Source of the DNA: Jacaranda mimosifolia | Lineage: Eukaryota > Streptophyta > Magnoliopsida > Lamiales > Bignoniaceae | Reading direction: 5' to 3' | Length of the DNA: 64,000 nucleotides | Assembly (NCBI GenBank): GCA_018894105.1 | Contig: CM032117.1 | Span: 32,778,501 to 32,842,500 of the forward strand | Shown: in pieces, positions 61,864-64,000 of the stretch | How positions within the stretch are numbered: the stretch's first letter is position 1 | How the letters are laid out: each line of letters begins with the position of its first letter | Notes under the pieces: generated by a model | Seen by the model: only the letters and a program-made list of their open reading frames with translations | Told to the model about the DNA's origin: nothing | Database searches by the model: none | Program-made: the position numbers and the translations under genes

Positions 61864-64000
61864 ATCTTTCACTTGCCTTAAAGCCAATTCACCATAGCCT
61901 TAAGACCTATATTCTCAAGATGTCCTTCAAAGACCTTTTGCGATATGGGTTTAGTAAGTGGATTTGCTATATTCTCTACCGAGGAAACTCTCTCTATTTG
62001 GATGTCGCCTCCATCAATGATCTCCCGGATCAAATGATATCGCCTCAATATGTGCTTGGATCGCTGATGAGATCTAGGCTCTTTTGCTTGCACAACTACC
62101 CCATTGTTGTCATAGAAGAAAACTACTGGCTCAACAATGCTAGGCACTACATTCATCTCTTGCATGAAGTTTTTCATCCAAACACCTTGCTTCATAGCTT
62201 CTGAAGCCGCAATATATTCTACCTCTGTGGTAGAGTCAGTCGTGGTGTCTTGTTTGTAACTCTTCCAACTCACCACGCCACCATTGAGGTAACATACGAA
62301 TCCATAAGTGGATTTTAGGTCATCCACATCGAATTAGAAACTTGAATCCAAAAACCCCTCTAGTTTCAATTCTCCACCTCTGCAAACTAAAAACAAGTCC
62401 TTAGTCCTTCTCAAGTACTTAAGGATTGCTATTACACTATCCAGTGAATTTCGATGGGATTGGATTGGAAATGGCTCGTAACACTTAGAGCATGTGCCAC
62501 ATCCGGTCTTATACATTGAACTGCATACACTATGTTCCCAATAGTAGAGGCATAAGGTATGTGGGACATTCTTTGTCTCTCGTCGTTTGTCTTAGGGGCC
62601 ATAGACTTAAAGAGACGAATGCTATGTCCTGGAGAAATGAATCCCCTTTTGGATTCTTCCATACTAAACATGTTTAGTATCTTGTCAATGTATTGGGTTT
62701 AGGATAGCCCCAGCATCCTTCTAGATCTATCTCTATAGATACGTATTCCCAATACGTAGGATGTTTCTCCCAAATTCTTCATGGAGAATTAAGTAGATAA
62801 CCATGCTTTAGTACACTCTAACATTCCTATGTCATTCGCAATGAGAATGATGTTATCGATATAAAGCACAATAAACTGTATACTACTCCCACTAGCCTTA
62901 TATACATATATAGTTCATACACATTTTTGATAAAGCCAAACGATTTGACTGTCTTATGAAAATGTATGTTCCAACTTCGGGACACTTATCTGAGTCCATA
63001 GATAGATCTTTGGAGTTTGCAAACCTTTTGCTCACTCTCTTTGGATGTAAAACCTTGTGGTTGCTCCATGTAGATTTCTTCTTCAATGTCTCCATTGAGG
63101 AAAGCGGTTTTCACATCTATTTTCCATATCTCATAGTCATAATATGCGGCTATGGTAAGTAGAATCCGAATGGATTTAGGTATTGCAATCGATGAAATGG
63201 TTTCCTCGAAATTGATACTAGGCCTTTGAGTGTAACCTTTTGCCACTAGTCGCGCCTTAAAAGTCACAATTTCTCCATCAACTCCTAGCTTTCACTTATA
63301 GATACACTTGCAACCAATGGAAACTATTCCCTTTGGTGAATCTACCAAAGTCCATAATTTATTGGAGTACATGGAGTCCATTTCGAATTTCATGGCATCT
63401 TGCCAATGTCCCGAGTCTATGTCTAACATAGCTTCCTCATAGGTCTTCGGATCATTATCCGATTGGCCCATCTCATGAAGGAATCCGAACCTTTTAGGTT
63501 GCTTTTTGATTTGGTCCGACCTTCTAGGAAAATGTTTGTAAGGCTCTTGTTGCTCATTTATTTCCACCGCTTATGGGATTTCATGATCATCTTGAACTTT
63601 ATCAAGTTCAACAACAACGTCATTTCTATCTAATAGAAATTACTTTTCCAAAAAGGTGGCTTCCTTGAACAAACACTTTTTGTTCCAAGGGATCATAGAA
63701 GTAATAACCCATAGACTCTCTTGGATATTCCACAAATTTGCACAAGGTGGATCTACTATTCAACTTATCTCCCACTGTCTGTCTCACGTAGGTGGGAGAT
63801 CCTCAAACCTAATAGTATTGGTCAGAGGGTGCTTTGTCATGCCACATCTCATGCGGTGTTTTTGGCACCGACTTTGAAGGTACTATATTTAGTAGCTTCA
63901 CCGCCGTTTGTAAAGCGTATCCCCAAAAGGATATGGTCACATCGAAAAAGTTTATCATGGAACGTAACATGTCTAACAAAGTACGGTTTCTCCCTTTGGC
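61864..64000 (-). pseudogene. copia I pol remnant, copy I-3, cut by the window end
   Basis: Matches 36,538-38,674, covering RNase H (open at 61,878-62,327), RT and the start of the integrase side. It has the same defects, plus single substitutions near 63,811 and 63,967. The remainder, with gag and 5' LTR, is beyond the window. Confidence 0.85.

Larger units (their letters stand above)
22191..64000 (-). repeat. nested tandem array of copia elements (H with inserted I)
   Basis: Two periodicities are visible. The interval 27,447-38,674 recurs at 52,773-64,000 (offset 25,326). The interval from within L2 through 43,900 recurs with offset 8,131. The left end (22,191-27,446) repeats 39,393-43,900 (offset about 17,202) and 47,524-52,772. 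A unit with a single I internal region is 17,195 bp. Copies share the same disabling mutations and differ by few substitutions. The right end is outside the window. A duplicated-haplotype or assembly artefact cannot be excluded from sequence alone. Confidence 0.9.

Overview
This is AT-rich nuclear DNA of a flowering plant. The evidence is dense Ty1/copia and Ty3/gypsy LTR retrotransposons, plant initiator-Met-tRNA primer-binding sites, TATA boxes of the CTATAAATA type and one small plant-like cysteine-rich secreted peptide gene. I cannot name the species. There are no prokaryotic genes, operons, rRNA or tRNA genes or CRISPR arrays. Almost everything is transposon sequence, and nearly all long reading frames are decayed gag/pol or their antisense shadows.

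Left part (1-22,190). A copia LTR (1-246 plus 6,144-7,427) is split by a Ty3/gypsy-like remnant (247-6,143) with a 5-bp target duplication CTAGA. Next comes about 3.9 kb of apparently single-copy DNA (7,428-11,371). It holds the only convincing host gene, a 72-codon signal-peptide plus 8-cysteine protein at 8,689-8,907, and a possible MITE-like inverted-repeat element at 10,295-10,670. A plus-strand copia element with an internal deletion follows (11,372-13,741), then a minus-strand copia 3' LTR with an RT/RNase H remnant (13,742-16,957). Last is a mosaic of LTR fragments in alternating orientation (16,958-22,190).

Right part (22,191-64,000). This is a nested tandem array of two related copia families, both on the minus strand. 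Element 'H' was interrupted by element 'I' (LTR about 2.2 kb, internal about 5.9 kb) with 5-bp target duplication TATCT, still visible at 34,298-34,302 and 52,773-52,777. Five I LTRs occur: L1 25,218-27,446, L2 34,303-36,537, L3 42,420-44,668, L4 50,547-52,772, L5 59,629-61,863. L2-internal-L3-internal-L4 is a tandem I element sharing its middle LTR. L3 is a 5'/3' LTR chimera whose crossover falls within a 19-bp identical tract at 43,882-43,900. The whole H-plus-I unit is itself tandem: 27,447-38,674 recurs at 52,773-64,000 at a fixed offset of 25,326 bp with only a few substitutions noticed. A basic unit with one I internal region would be 17,195 bp. At least three partial or complete units are present, and the array runs off the right edge.

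All copies share the same frameshifts, stops and an altered RT active site (Y-x-D-N). The amplification therefore looks like DNA-level recombination among dead elements, not recent transposition. Recurring regulatory architecture is also visible: an inverted repeat next to the LTR TATA box, a U3 block of AACTCYTTAA motifs, GC-rich islands in the leaders, and a roughly 100-bp-spaced leader motif whose sequence differs between the two families. I see no unmistakable new enzymatic system. The array structure, the LTR hairpins and the lone cysteine-rich peptide are the points worth attention.
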